From Flagellimonas meishanensis (GTDB taxonomy: Bacteria; Bacteroidota; Bacteroidia; Flavobacteriales; Flavobacteriaceae): a stretch of 64,000 bases of DNA. Numbering within the stretch: position 1 is the stretch's first letter; each line of letters opens with the position of its first letter. Location: contig NZ_JAINVW010000003.1 of NCBI RefSeq assembly GCF_019880545.1, positions 1,240,001 through 1,304,000 of the forward strand, read 5' to 3'. This document shows, one piece after another, positions 1 to 9,248 of this stretch. A program made the translations under genes and the position numbers. The notes below the pieces were generated by a model. The model was not told the DNA's origin, made no database searches, and saw nothing but the letters and a program-made list of their open reading frames with translations.

Positions 1-984
1 TTTGGACTTAAGTCCGGAGACACTATTTTGGGCAACATAAGACCTCCCAAGGAAGGGGAAAAGTATTTTCCGCTTATCAAAGTGAACAAAATCAATGGAT
101 TGGACCCCCAAGTGGTTCGCGACAGGGTTTCTTTTGAACACTTGACCCCACTGTTTCCCAAGGAAAAGTTCAAATTGGCCGAGCGCCAGAGTACCATTTC
201 CACGAGAATAATCGATTTGTTCTCGCCCATTGGAAAAGGCCAACGTGGCATGATTGTTTCCCAGCCCAAAACTGGTAAGACGATGTTGCTCAAGGATATT
301 GCCAATGCCATTGCTGCCAATCATCCCGAGGTATATCAGATTATCCTGTTGATCGACGAAAGACCTGAAGAGGTCACCGACATGCAGCGCAATGTGCGTG
401 GTGAAGTGGTTGCCTCAACTTTTGACAAGGAAGCATCCGAGCACGTAAGGGTCGCCAATATTGTATTGGACAAGGCCAAACGTTTGGTGGAATGTGGCCA
501 CGATGTGGTAATCCTATTGGATTCCATTACCCGTTTGGCAAGGGCGTACAACACTGTACAGCCCGCCTCTGGAAAAGTATTGAGTGGTGGTGTGGATGCC
601 AATGCACTGCACAAGCCCAAACGCTTTTTTGGTGCGGCACGAAACATTGAAAATGGTGGATCCCTTTCCATTATTGCAACCGCATTAACAGAAACGGGCT
701 CCAAAATGGACGAGGTAATCTTTGAGGAATTCAAGGGTACGGGCAACATGGAACTCCAATTGGATCGCAGAATTTCCAACCGTAGGATCTTCCCTGCCAT
801 CGACCTAGTTTCTTCATCCACCAGAAGGGACGACCTGCTTTTGGATGAGAACACGATACAGCGTATGTGGATCATGCGAAAATATTTGGCCGACATGAAT
901 CCGATTGAGGCCATGGAATTTATGGAGCAACGCATAAAACAGACAAAAAGCAACGAAGAGTTCCTTATGACGATGAGTCAATGA
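1..984 (+). CDS. rho: Transcription termination factor Rho (5' end missing)
   Basis: Hexameric RNA-dependent ATPase that releases transcripts in factor-dependent termination. Frame 1 is open from the first base and enters the family's primary RNA-binding domain/connector ([24 protein letters not shown]), so the true start lies upstream of the window; the TTG at 28 is not a start. The ATPase core is complete: P-loop QPKTGKT near nt 262-285, the [13 protein letters not shown] segment, the Walker B stretch [16 protein letters not shown], and the Q/R-loop region around [21 protein letters not shown]. The C-terminus ends in the usual place after the [13 protein letters not shown] segment. A strong intrinsic hairpin follows within 40 nt. 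Assignment is secure; only the N-terminus is unseen. Confidence 0.97.
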   Translation, partial: FGLKSGDTILGNIRPPKEGEKYFPLIKVNKINGLDPQVVRDRVSFEHLTPLFPKEKFKLAERQSTISTRIIDLFSPIGKGQRGMIVSQPKTGKTMLLKDIANAIAANHPEVYQIILLIDERPEEVTDMQRNVRGEVVASTFDKEASEHVRVANIVLDKAKRLVECGHDVVILLDSITRLARAYNTVQPASGKVLSGGVDANALHKPKRFFGAARNIENGGSLSIIATALTETGSKMDEVIFEEFKGTGNMELQLDRRISNRRIFPAIDLVSSSTRRDDLLLDENTIQRMWIMRKYLADMNPIEAMEFMEQRIKQTKSNEEFLMTMSQ

Positions 985-1012
985 TGAATAGGAACTTCTA
1001 AATCTTTTAAAG

Positions 1013-1042
1013 CCCTTTATAATCCTTTATAAAGGGTTTTTT
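1013..1042 (+). terminator. Intrinsic terminator after rho
   Basis: CCCTTTAT (1013-1020) pairs with ATAAAGGG (1029-1036), followed by six T. It lies 28 nt after the rho stop codon. Confidence 0.85.
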
Positions 1043-1114
1043 GTTGACCTGTTTTGGAGAAAAAACATATCTTTAAAATGATTTCCCACAAACAAACCTT
1101 AAAACACTTGCAAC

Positions 1115-1789
1115 ATGAAAAACACCAGAACCATGACGTCATTTTTCTTGGCCGTCGTTTTACTTATGATGGGCGCATGCCAACCCTCACAAAAAAAGCC
1201 GGATACCAATGAACCGGGAACAACCGAAAAACCAGAACCGGTAAAGGCCCCGGAACAGATTATTTCGCTGGAAGAGTCAAAATCCCTTTACGACAACTAC
1301 AGTCGGAACCGGGCGGAACTGATCCAACAATTCGAGCTTGAGCAAAACAACGATGAAAAATTTGAGGTCGCACGTTTTGCGGCCTTCGATTATGCTACCA
1401 TCAAACAATATCTGGCCTTTATCGAGCAAGAAGCGGATTCGGCAGGTGTGGATATTTCGTCGCTCCGTTTGTATTTTGCCAACTATCCCAATAAGGAAAA
1501 ATTTCCCGATGGGAAAAGAATTGTACATCCCAGACAAAATTCCATTTTTATCGTCCCTACCATTAATGTGGATGGGCAGGATTTTGGGTTTTATATCGGT
1601 GCGGACGGTAAGGCAAAACTCATTAAGGATGCCGTGGGGCAACAAGGAATGGGCCTGCTCAATGGAGAGGGACAGAAATCGTACGCCAGTTTTGCCCCAA
1701 GTTTTTCCTCGGCCACATTACAGTCTGGCAGTCAAAGTCTCAATTTGAACAGGGGTAACTCAAGCCCGCCCCCACCGGGTGATTTTTAA
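1115..1789 (+). CDS. Hypothetical lipoprotein, 224 aa
   Basis: Starts with a short basic n-region, a hydrophobic segment at residues 9-19 and a lipobox ending MMGAC, so Cys22 should be lipidated and the protein anchored in the envelope. A Pro/Glu/Lys-rich linker follows (about 23-48), then a mostly hydrophilic globular region containing a GQDFGFYIGADGKAKLI stretch. The tail is low-complexity Ser/Asn/Pro and ends PPPPGDF. I do not recognise a catalytic motif or a named family. The stop TAA shares its last A with the ATG of the next gene (TAATG), so the two are probably translated together and may act together. Function unknown. Confidence 0.8.
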   Translation: MKNTRTMTSFFLAVVLLMMGACQPSQKKPDTNEPGTTEKPEPVKAPEQIISLEESKSLYDNYSRNRAELIQQFELEQNNDEKFEVARFAAFDYATIKQYLAFIEQEADSAGVDISSLRLYFANYPNKEKFPDGKRIVHPRQNSIFIVPTINVDGQDFGFYIGADGKAKLIKDAVGQQGMGLLNGEGQKSYASFAPSFSSATLQSGSQSLNLNRGNSSPPPPGDF

Positions 1790-2484
1790 TGATAATGGAC
1801 TCTGAGATTTATGCCATATTAAAGGACCATTATTTCATCCCATTTTATCTGTTGACTTGGGTTATATCGGTAGCGACCTATAGAAAATACTTTGATACGG
1901 TTTTAAAGTATTTTCCAGTTTTCATTGCCTATACATTTTTTACGGAGCTATTGGGTTATTTTATAAAATACCACGAAGAGTTTCAATTCTTCTCGGATGA
2001 AAGGTATTCCTGGCGCAACATTATTATTTATAACATCTACCAAGTGGTAGCTTTTCTTTTCTTCTACTGGGTGTATTGGAAAACGCTAAAATCTGTCCAT
2101 TATAAGAAATGGGTGAAATATGGTGTTGGAATGATGCTGGCGAGTTATATAATTAGCCTGTTCTACCAAAATCCCTTTTATACAGGTCTTTATTATGCCG
2201 ATATAGTGGGGGCCGTTGTCCTGCTAATATGTGTTATTCTCTATCTAAAAGAAAAGAAGGAGGAGGCCAACCCCTATCCACAACGGTATAATCTGCTATA
2301 TTGGGTCAGTATCGGCACCCTAATCTTCTATCTAACAGCACCCTATGTTCTGTTGGTGGGGTACGTGAGGTATGACATTTGGAGCGTTTATGGTTTTCAT
2401 TCCATATTGGTGGTGCTCATCATGCTGATGTACGCATTTTTTATCGTTGGACTGCTCATGGGCAAGCGGAAAGCATTTAGGTGA
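1789..2484 (+). CDS. Multi-pass membrane protein, 231 aa, unknown function
   Basis: Roughly seven hydrophobic segments spread over the length (about residues 15-30, 40-58, 78-98, 108-126, 133-152, 168-192 and 202-226), with many aromatic residues and a basic C-terminal tail (GKRKAFR). Its start overlaps the stop of the upstream lipoprotein by one base, which argues for coupled expression. ATG at 1795 (MDSEIY) is an alternative start. No enzyme motif is visible. It looks like an inner-membrane protein partnered with the lipoprotein, but this is inference from position only. Confidence 0.78.
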   Translation: MIMDSEIYAILKDHYFIPFYLLTWVISVATYRKYFDTVLKYFPVFIAYTFFTELLGYFIKYHEEFQFFSDERYSWRNIIIYNIYQVVAFLFFYWVYWKTLKSVHYKKWVKYGVGMMLASYIISLFYQNPFYTGLYYADIVGAVVLLICVILYLKEKKEEANPYPQRYNLLYWVSIGTLIFYLTAPYVLLVGYVRYDIWSVYGFHSILVVLIMLMYAFFIVGLLMGKRKAFR

Positions 2485-2514
2485 CGACCCCATTAAAACA
2501 TATCCTGCAAGAAC

Positions 2515-2540
2515 AAAAAAAGCGCCCAGATTCGGGCGCT
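2515..2540 (-). terminator. Intrinsic terminator of rpsT
   Basis: AGCGCCC (2521-2527) and GGGCGCT (2534-2540) form a perfect 7-bp stem with a 6-nt loop. On the minus strand the stem is followed by a T run (A at 2515-2520). It also lies between the convergent membrane-protein gene and rpsT. Confidence 0.88.
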
Positions 2541-2565
2541 CTTCAAATTTTATCGTACTATAATA

Positions 2566-2817
2566 TTACATAGCAGCAACCTTGCTCATCAATTTGCTTT
2601 TCAAATTGGAAGCCTTGTTGTTATGGATGATGTTCTTCTTGGCCAATTTATCGATCATGCCAACAACGGTTGGCAACAAAGCTTCAGCTGCCTTTTTGTC
2701 CTCCTCGTTTCTCAACTTCTTGATGGCGTTACGAACGGTCTTGTGCTGGTATCTGTTGCGCAAACGTACCGCTTCGTTCCTTCTGATTCTTTTTAATGCT
2801 GACTTGTGATTTGCCAT
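2566..2817 (-). CDS. rpsT: 30S ribosomal protein S20
   Basis: 83-residue, very basic protein, the normal size for S20. It opens [15 protein letters not shown], the family's N-terminal signature, continues with the helical [17 protein letters not shown] stretch and ends in [17 protein letters not shown]20 binds 16S rRNA early in 30S assembly. The gene stands alone on the minus strand, with tRNA-Glu genes upstream on the same strand and its own terminator downstream. Start chosen at the MANHKSA consensus. Confidence 0.97.
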   Translation of the reverse strand: MANHKSALKRIRRNEAVRLRNRYQHKTVRNAIKKLRNEEDKKAAEALLPTVVGMIDKLAKKNIIHNNKASNLKSKLMSKVAAM

Positions 2818-2902
2818 TATTTTAGTTTAAAATGGATAATGAAAAACTGAAAATTGGCATGCCCGTTTTTCATTTTTCACTTTTATTTACAATTTTCCTC
2901 AG

Positions 2903-2974
2903 TAGCCCGTAGGGGAATCGAACCCCTGTTACCAGGATGAAAACCTGGCGTCCTAACCCCTAGACGAACGGGCC
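2903..2974 (-). tRNA. tRNA-Glu (anticodon TTC), copy 1
   Basis: Read on the minus strand the 72 nt fold into a normal cloverleaf: 7-bp acceptor beginning GGCCCGT (first pair G-U), CCAGG anticodon stem with loop TTTTCAT giving anticodon TTC, and the T-arm CAGGGGTTCGATTCCCCTA. CCA is not encoded. It is identical base for base to the copy at 3050-3121. Confidence 0.95.
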
Positions 2975-3049
2975 TTTTTGAAATATGGACGATGAATTTA
3001 GAATTACTAATTAAACAATCCAACACTCTTAATCCAATATTTCAACTTG

Positions 3050-3121
3050 TAGCCCGTAGGGGAATCGAACCCCTGTTACCAGGATGAAAACCTGGCGTCC
3101 TAACCCCTAGACGAACGGGCC
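3050..3121 (-). tRNA. tRNA-Glu (anticodon TTC), copy 2
   Basis: Identical 72-nt sequence and fold to copy 1, 75 nt upstream of it on the same strand. The two are probably co-transcribed. CCA is added post-transcriptionally. Confidence 0.95.
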
Positions 3122-3199
3122 ATAAGGTTGCATAATTGCGGATGCAAAAATACAACTATTTTTAAGTCTTGCAACAGTTAATTTTATTTTTTGGGCCTG

Positions 3200-4675
3200 T
3201 TAATAGGCTTTGGCGAACAGTACCCGTTGATTGGATGGTTTGCCCGTTACCATACATTTCCCTTCCTCTTTTTCCTCGTTGAAGGGTATGCAGCGTATGG
3301 TGGCCTTTGTCTCTTCCTTTATCCTGTCCTCCGTCTCTTTGGTTCCATCCCAGTGCGCTGAAACAAAACCGCCCTTTTCTTCAATGATCCGCTTGAACTC
3401 ATCATAAGAATCCACCTTGGTCATGTGCGCTTTTCTAAAATCAAAGGCCTTTTTGTAGATGTTTTCCTGGATTTCATGCAACAAGCCGTCAATACGTACT
3501 ACAACATCCTCGGCCTTAATCGACATTTTTTCCAATGTATCCCTACGGGCCACCTCAAAAGTCCCATTTTCAAGATCACGTTGGCCTACGGCAATTCTCA
3601 CTGGCACGCCCTTCAATTCATACTCGTTGAACTTGAAGCCTGGTTTATGGGTGTCCCGTTTATCGTATTTCACGGATATTCCTTTGGAACGCAGTGCCTT
3701 TACCAAAGGCTCCACCTTTTCACTAATGGCATCGAGCTGGTCCAATCCTTTATAAATGGGTACTATGACCACCTGTATCGGAGCCAATTTGGGAGGTAGC
3801 ACAAGTCCATTATCATCACTATGGGTCATGACCAAAGCACCCATAAGCCGGGTGGAAACCCCCCACGAAGTGGCCCAAACATACTCTTGATTACCTTCCT
3901 TTGTCGCAAACTTAACATCAAATGCCTTGGCAAAGTTCTGTCCCAAAAAGTGCGAGGTTCCTGCTTGCAAGGCTTTGCCGTCCTGCATCAAAGCTTCTAT
4001 GCAATAGGTTTCCTCGGCTCCAGCAAAACGTTCACTCTCCGTTTTGGTTCCTTTGATCACAGGAACTCCCATATAGTCTTCAACAAACTCGGCATACACA
4101 TGCATCATCTGCTCGGCCTCTTCCACGGCCTCTTCCCTAGTGGCATGGGCAGTGTGACCCTCTTGCCAAAGAAACTCAGCGGTGCGCAAAAACAAACGGG
4201 TACGCATTTCCCATCGAACCACATTGGCCCATTGGTTGATCATTATGGGAAGATCACGATAGGACTGTACCCATTTTCGATAGGTATCCCAGATAATGGT
4301 CTCCGATGTCGGCCTAACGATGAGCTCCTCCTCCAATTTGGCATCTTCGTCAACAATTATTCCACTTCCGTCCTCGGCATTTTTCAACCTATAATGTGTG
4401 ACCACGGCACATTCCTTGGCAAAACCTTCCACGTGGCTGGCTTCCTTGCTCAAGTAGGATTTTGGGATGAACAACGGGAAGTATGCATTCTCATGCCCTG
4501 TTTCCTTGAACATTTTATCCAATTGGGCCTGCATCTTTTCCCAAATGGCAAAGCCATAAGGTTTGATGACCATACAGCCCCTGACCCCAGAGTTTTCGGC
4601 CAAATCTGATTTTACAACAAGTTCATTATACCATTTGGAATAATCCTCGCTTCTGCTTGTTAATTTTTTACTCAT
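3200..4675 (-). CDS. proS: Prolyl-tRNA synthetase, archaeal/eukaryal-type (ProS type 3)
   Basis: Charges tRNA-Pro with proline in the cytoplasm. The 491-residue length without the bacterial-type editing insertion, the opening [17 protein letters not shown], and the class II motif segments ([37 protein letters not shown] with [10 protein letters not shown] as motif 2; [26 protein letters not shown] as motif 3) fit the type 3 enzyme. The C-terminal part carries the anticodon-binding fold ([15 protein letters not shown] stretch) and the zinc-binding-like end domain of this class (IRCIPFNEE...[20 protein letters not shown]). It is divergent from the following lipoprotein gene. Assignment secure. 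Confidence 0.96.
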   Translation of the reverse strand: MSKKLTSRSEDYSKWYNELVVKSDLAENSGVRGCMVIKPYGFAIWEKMQAQLDKMFKETGHENAYFPLFIPKSYLSKEASHVEGFAKECAVVTHYRLKNAEDGSGIIVDEDAKLEEELIVRPTSETIIWDTYRKWVQSYRDLPIMINQWANVVRWEMRTRLFLRTAEFLWQEGHTAHATREEAVEEAEQMMHVYAEFVEDYMGVPVIKGTKTESERFAGAEETYCIEALMQDGKALQAGTSHFLGQNFAKAFDVKFATKEGNQEYVWATSWGVSTRLMGALVMTHSDDNGLVLPPKLAPIQVVIVPIYKGLDQLDAISEKVEPLVKALRSKGISVKYDKRDTHKPGFKFNEYELKGVPVRIAVGQRDLENGTFEVARRDTLEKMSIKAEDVVVRIDGLLHEIQENIYKKAFDFRKAHMTKVDSYDEFKRIIEEKGGFVSAHWDGTKETEDRIKEETKATIRCIPFNEEKEEGKCMVTGKPSNQRVLFAKAY

Positions 4676-4745
4676 CTACTGTAGTTTGGCACAAAACTTG
4701 TGACTTTGTTAGGAAAATGATTGGGTAAAACTAATTATTTTTAAT

Positions 4746-6083
4746 ATGTCCAACAATAAAAATTGTGAGATGATAAAGTCTGTACCCCACCCAAAGTTTT
4801 TAACGGTAATCACTGTTTCAATCACCGCTTTGCTATTGGCATCATGCGGATCATACCAGCAAGCATCCTATTATGATGACGATGGCATTTATTCAAGCCG
4901 GGAACCTGTGGTTCGTGTTGAAAAAAAATCTCCACAAGCCGTTCGGGTCGAACAACGTGAAAGTGATCTCTATGGGGATTATTTCGGTCAAAAGGCTGCA
5001 GAATACGGTGAGATCTTGGATGAAGAGATATTCACGGATATAGATAGTTACTCAAGTGCTATTGAAAATGACAGCATCCCATTTGGAGAACAGACCGATT
5101 ATTTTGCCAATAACAATACCTATTTGGGAAATCCCGGTTGGGGAGATAACCCCACCAACCTTACCATTAATGTATACGATAACTGGGGCTGGGGTGGTGG
5201 CCTTGGTTGGGGCTGGAACGATCCTTGGCTTTGGAACGGCTGGGGCTGGGGAGGCATCGGCTGGGGCTGGGGCTGGAACAATCCCTGGAGATGGAACCGC
5301 TGGGGCTGGGGCGGTGGCCTTGGTTGGGGCTGGGGTTGGAACAATTGGGGCTGGGGAGGTCCTGGCTGGGGCTGGGGCTGGAACAATTGGGGTTGGAACA
5401 ACTGGGGTTGGGGAGGCTATTATGGCGGACGTTATGGCTTCAATAGAAGTAGACGTGGCTATGCTGGCAACATCATTCCCGGAACAACGCTGAGAGGACG
5501 ATCCAACCTTGCTTCAAGGACAAATGGATACTCATCAAGATATGCGGCTAACAGGGGACGGTCCAATTTGGGCAGAAGTTCTGCCCTGGGAAGGAGTTCA
5601 CAGACCTATCGAAACGGAACCACTGCCAGAAGATCGGTAGGTGCCGACGCCATAGCCAGAAACAGAAATTACAGAACAAGCAGAAGCAATCGTGTTTCGC
5701 CCTATACCAATAGGTCAGGAAACTACCGCTCGTATGGAACTTCACCATCTTCCAGAAATCAGGGAACTTACCGCAGTAGCAGGAGTGGCACCTATCAAAG
5801 GAATGGCACCATAAACAGAGGGTCATCACCCAACTATAATTCATCGGGAAGAAGCACCAGAAGTTACCAATCATCCAGGTCATCCGCCCCACGAAGCAGT
5901 AATTATAGTAGATCTTCCAGAAGTTCTAGAAGCTCAGGCTCATACAGAAGCAGTTCTGGAAGTTCTCGTAGCAGCGGCTATCGAAGCTCTGGAGGTTCTG
6001 GAAGTTACAGAAGCTCTGGAGGCGGCAGGTCATCAGGTGGACGATCATCTTCAGGAAGAAGCGGAAGAGGAGGTAGACACTGA
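4746..6083 (+). CDS. Lipoprotein with a Trp/Gly-repeat domain and an Arg/Ser-rich tail
   Basis: 445 residues in four parts. (1) A signal peptide with lipobox LLASC, Cys34 counted from this start. ATG at 4770 (MIKSVPHPKF) gives a more typical signal peptide and may be the real start. (2) An ordinary region (35-140) with acidic patches. (3) Residues about 146-223 built from Gly-Trp units (WGWGGGLGWGW, WNNWGWGG) with 27 Trp by my count. (4) A tail from about 235 to the end made of Arg, Ser, Gly and Tyr (RSS, YRSSG, RSSGG), strongly basic. The DNA of the Trp block is a near-tandem GGCTGGGGCTGG repeat. Related flavobacterial proteins are sometimes given uninformative names such as vitellogenin-like; no function is established that I know of. 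The basic, aromatic composition suggests surface binding to polyanions or glycans, which is inference. Confidence 0.85.
   Translation: MSNNKNCEMIKSVPHPKFLTVITVSITALLLASCGSYQQASYYDDDGIYSSREPVVRVEKKSPQAVRVEQRESDLYGDYFGQKAAEYGEILDEEIFTDIDSYSSAIENDSIPFGEQTDYFANNNTYLGNPGWGDNPTNLTINVYDNWGWGGGLGWGWNDPWLWNGWGWGGIGWGWGWNNPWRWNRWGWGGGLGWGWGWNNWGWGGPGWGWGWNNWGWNNWGWGGYYGGRYGFNRSRRGYAGNIIPGTTLRGRSNLASRTNGYSSRYAANRGRSNLGRSSALGRSSQTYRNGTTARRSVGADAIARNRNYRTSRSNRVSPYTNRSGNYRSYGTSPSSRNQGTYRSSRSGTYQRNGTINRGSSPNYNSSGRSTRSYQSSRSSAPRSSNYSRSSRSSRSSGSYRSSSGSSRSSGYRSSGGSGSYRSSGGGRSSGGRSSSGRSGRGGRH
5181..5414 (+). repeat. Coding tandem repeat for Gly-Trp units
   Basis: Degenerate repeats of GGCTGGGGCTGGGG and GGCTGGAACAAT units inside the lipoprotein gene. 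They encode WGWGG and WNN(P/W) blocks. In-frame throughout; a likely site of length variation. Confidence 0.85.
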
Positions 6084-6118
6084 TCCCATAAAACATAGGT
6101 AATACTAAATCGAACAAA

Positions 6119-7618
6119 ATGAAGAGAATCTCAACTTTCATGATGATATTGGCATGCTTCTATGCAAGTGCCCAGACCATAGACGATGTACTGCGATATA
6201 GCTCAGAAAACATTATTGGAACTGCACGTTATCAAGCCATGGGCGGTGCCTTTGGCGCATTGGGAGGTGACTTATCCGCCCTTAACGTAAATCCCGCCGG
6301 TTCCGCTGTTTTCAATTTTAGTGAGCTGAGCATATCAGGGTCCAACTATAATAGAAACAACGATGCCCTGTTCGGAAACACCCTCCGAAACACCGAGATC
6401 AATTCTTTGGAACTCAACCAGGTGGGCGGGGTGCTTGTCTTCAAATCCAACAACAGTGATTGGAAAAAGATTGCCTTGGCGTTCAATTATGATATGGTCC
6501 AAAATTTCGACAATGAGTTCTTTGCCGGCGGAAATACATCGCAGGGTATCGACAATTACTTCCTAAACTTTGCACAGGGACAGCAATTGGGTCCACTAAG
6601 GGTGCAACAGGGCGAACTTATTGAAGATGCCTATTTGGATATAGGCGCTTCCCTTGGTTTTGGCGCACAACAGGCCTTTCTGGGGTTTCAGGCCGGGCTG
6701 ATCGAACCTACTGAGGATGTCGATGCCAATACTTCCTATTTCAGCAATGCACAATACAGCAACGTAAATCAGGAATATTTGCAGAGCACCACCGGATATA
6801 ACAGCCGATTTACCCTAAATTTTGCCGGACAGTACCAAGAAAATCTCTATCTGGGCGCTTCCCTTAATTTCCACAACGTATTTTATGATAAAATAACATT
6901 CTTTGACGAAAGTGGATATGATCAGGATTCCCCCGTGCAGTTTACAACATTTGACAATTTTCTGCGTACCGAAGGTTATGGATTCTCATTCAGCCTGGGG
7001 GCCATCGCAAAATTGAACGACAATATAAGGGTCGGGGGCAGCTATCAGTCTCCAACATGGTATCAACTTACGGACGATACCTCGCAAAGGATCAATTCCT
7101 CCCTAGCCGTTCCAGACATCAACTTCATCGACTTTGGGGTGGTGAACCTATTTGAGGAATATCGGATAAAAGTTCCTGCAAAACTAACTGGAAGCGTGGC
7201 AGTCGTTTTTGGAAAAGATGGTCTGTTGAGCTTTGATTATGGTTATCAGGATATGTCCCAAGCCGAATTGCGCCCTACCGCCGATCCCAGTTTTGCCTCA
7301 GAAAATGATTTCATCGCCAATCAATTGGGTGTAGTGAACACCTACCGTTTAGGTGGTGAGATGCGATTTGATGAAGTAAGTCTTCGGGCGGGCTATCGGT
7401 ATGAGGAAAGTCCTTATGAAAATGATGACATCATAGGTGCCCTTAGCGGATTTTCAGGTGGCATAGGATATAGTTTTGGAGGCAGCCGTTTGGACTTGGC
7501 ATACAGCAGGACCGAGCAGGATGTGAACACCTTCTTCTTTGACTCTGGCATAAATTCCTCGGCCATGGTCAATCAAATCAATAGCCATATAACCTTGGGC
7601 TATACCATCAAGTTTTAA
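6119..7618 (+). CDS. FadL/OmpP1-like outer-membrane transport protein
   Basis: 499 residues with a cleavable signal peptide (cleavage after FYASAQ). The N-terminal hatch-like segment includes SENIIGTARYQAMGGAFGALGGDLSALNVNPAGSAVF split across residues 28-66; the NPAGSA-type motif is the hallmark of the FadL/TodX family. The rest alternates hydrophobic/polar strands and ends in an aromatic residue (LGYTIKF), as expected for a beta-barrel recognised by BAM. Family members move hydrophobic compounds across the outer membrane; in Bacteroidota they are often labelled hemin receptor without proof. It starts 35 nt after the Trp-rich lipoprotein and may share its transcript. Substrate unknown. Confidence 0.88.
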   Translation: MKRISTFMMILACFYASAQTIDDVLRYSSENIIGTARYQAMGGAFGALGGDLSALNVNPAGSAVFNFSELSISGSNYNRNNDALFGNTLRNTEINSLELNQVGGVLVFKSNNSDWKKIALAFNYDMVQNFDNEFFAGGNTSQGIDNYFLNFAQGQQLGPLRVQQGELIEDAYLDIGASLGFGAQQAFLGFQAGLIEPTEDVDANTSYFSNAQYSNVNQEYLQSTTGYNSRFTLNFAGQYQENLYLGASLNFHNVFYDKITFFDESGYDQDSPVQFTTFDNFLRTEGYGFSFSLGAIAKLNDNIRVGGSYQSPTWYQLTDDTSQRINSSLAVPDINFIDFGVVNLFEEYRIKVPAKLTGSVAVVFGKDGLLSFDYGYQDMSQAELRPTADPSFASENDFIANQLGVVNTYRLGGEMRFDEVSLRAGYRYEESPYENDDIIGALSGFSGGIGYSFGGSRLDLAYSRTEQDVNTFFFDSGINSSAMVNQINSHITLGYTIKF

Positions 7619-7642
7619 AAAAATTGAAATCGAGAAAAGAAA

Positions 7643-7668
7643 GGTCGGAAGGTTTTCCGGCCTTTTTT
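7643..7668. terminator. Intrinsic terminator between convergent genes
   Basis: GGTCGGAA (7643-7650) pairs with TTCCGGCC (7655-7662) with one G-T pair, followed by six T on the plus strand. The A-rich left flank gives a weaker T tract on the minus strand, so it may serve both genes. Confidence 0.8.
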
Positions 7669-7671
7669 GGT

Positions 7672-9132
7672 TTAACGGACCAGTGAAAAGTGTCTACGGA
7701 CGGATCGTGCCACGAACACGCCGTTATCATCCCGATTGTAATCCAATCGAAACCAGTAATCGGATGAGGGCAAATCCCTTCCATTGAAGGTACCATCCCA
7801 TCCCGAAGCATCGTTCAATTGCTTCAACAACTTCCCAAAACGGTCAAAAATGAAAACTACCGGATTATCCAGCGTTTCTATGCCCAATACGTTCCAATTG
7901 TCATTAATGTTATCCCCGTTTGGGGTAAAGAATTTAGGGTAACCAACGACCAAAAATTCAATAGGTGCGGTAGTACCACAGCCATTTTTATCATTGATTA
8001 TCACCGTGTTGATTCCGGGAGGTACGTCAAGAAATATTGGGTCATCCTGAAACTCCCCCCCATTGATGGCATATTCCAAGTCCCCATCACCAAGAGGCAC
8101 AATTTCAATATTATAGGGGTCGGTCTGATCACTATTGGCTAGATCATCTATAATGCGCACCTCATCCAGTTCCGGCACACCGTAAAAAGTGATCAGGATT
8201 CCACCATTGTCAACCACCGTAGGTGGGGTTCCGGATGCGGTGGTGATTTCTACAAAATATCGTCCAGAATTAGGACTTGTAACCGTCAGCTCTGCGCCAA
8301 AAGGCCCTGTTCCCACCAAAGTATCATCTATGGTGCCGTCATTATCGTAATCCACCGTCCACACCACATTGGCAATATCAGATCCTGCTGGGGAATTCAA
8401 AGCACTTAAAACAATATCTGGGTCCCCTTCGCACGCAATGATGTCCAAGCCCAAAAACTCATCCCGCAGGGTACAGTCCAGAGCGGTGTTTTGGTCCGCA
8501 TCCACGGAAGTTCCGGTAAAGGTCAAGATGAAAGACTCGGGATCTCCATCAAAATTGGTGTTGTAGTTGTTGATGAACAAGTAATAAATCTCTCCGGCGG
8601 TCACATCCAACCATTCATCATAGGTGTTCTGGCTTCCCACAACAAATGGGGCACCTTCCCTTCCATCCACAGGATTTACTCCTATTCCCGTAAAGTTAGT
8701 ATCGTTCACCTCATAATTGCATCGTATGGGCTGCGCTGTACCATCGCCCACAATACCACAGAAATTCTGTCCTGAAGTTTGATCAAAAGGGCCATATAGG
8801 GCAAAGTCCCATTCTGAGGTAACAATGCCACCGGGATTGATGGGTAGTGCCTCAATATCAAATCCGATTTGGCCATCGGTGCCAGCACGGAAAACATACC
8901 ATGCTGTGTTGTTTTCCAAATTGGCCGAGCTTACGCTACCTTTTTCCAAACAACCGGATTGTGTGATCACCTCAGGGTCAAAATCATCAATATCCCCACT
9001 GCCATCTGTGGTACCCATAATGGGAGCATCGGCACATACGGGAATTGCTGTTCTACAATCTGGTGAGTTCTGGGCTTTTAGCGGAGCAAAAAACAAGAAA
9101 GTGAGGCAGACCGCGCAACATAGGGCTCTCAT
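7672..9132 (-). CDS. T9SS type-B cargo protein (gliding-motility C-terminal domain)
   Basis: Secreted protein of 486 residues. Signal peptide ends near PLKAQ (about residue 20). A Cys-containing N-terminal module (CRTAIPVCADAPIMG...DIDDF...GCLEKG) is followed by a beta-rich part with an FVVGSQNTYDEWLDVTAGEIYYLFINNY stretch, then Ig/PKD-like segments. The last ~90 residues are the type-B sorting domain: PKFFTPNGDNINDNWNV, a VFIFDRFGKLLKQL strand pair, GWDGTFNGRDLPSSDYWF and a final RHFSLVR. Type-B CTDs direct export by the type IX secretion system. It is a paralogue of the next gene upstream. Adhesion or matrix role is inference. Confidence 0.92.
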   Translation of the reverse strand: MRALCCAVCLTFLFFAPLKAQNSPDCRTAIPVCADAPIMGTTDGSGDIDDFDPEVITQSGCLEKGSVSSANLENNTAWYVFRAGTDGQIGFDIEALPINPGGIVTSEWDFALYGPFDQTSGQNFCGIVGDGTAQPIRCNYEVNDTNFTGIGVNPVDGREGAPFVVGSQNTYDEWLDVTAGEIYYLFINNYNTNFDGDPESFILTFTGTSVDADQNTALDCTLRDEFLGLDIIACEGDPDIVLSALNSPAGSDIANVVWTVDYDNDGTIDDTLVGTGPFGAELTVTSPNSGRYFVEITTASGTPPTVVDNGGILITFYGVPELDEVRIIDDLANSDQTDPYNIEIVPLGDGDLEYAINGGEFQDDPIFLDVPPGINTVIINDKNGCGTTAPIEFLVVGYPKFFTPNGDNINDNWNVLGIETLDNPVVFIFDRFGKLLKQLNDASGWDGTFNGRDLPSSDYWFRLDYNRDDNGVFVARSVRRHFSLVR

Positions 9133-9248
9133 GAGGTTTTGGGGCTAAGGGTTATGCTATAATCTAACTCTTATAACTCTCTATATTCCCATTTTAGTAT
9201 GTTTCAACGGAAAAATCGCACCGCTAATCGATGAAATACATTTCCGTT

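Noticed and set aside
336..953. 205-residue antisense frame in rho
   Set aside because: Mirror of the rho coding strand without any domain signature.
3821..4609. 262-residue antisense frame in proS
   Set aside because: Long because of the codon bias of proS; no family features.
5181..5414. CRISPR-like array
   Set aside because: The repeats are 3-codon coding units without unique spacers and remain in frame inside a protein.
5056..5493. Gly/Ala-rich and Leu/Gly-rich frames within the Trp-rich lipoprotein gene
   Set aside because: Other reading frames of the same G-rich repeat; the lipoprotein frame alone has a signal peptide and continues on both sides.
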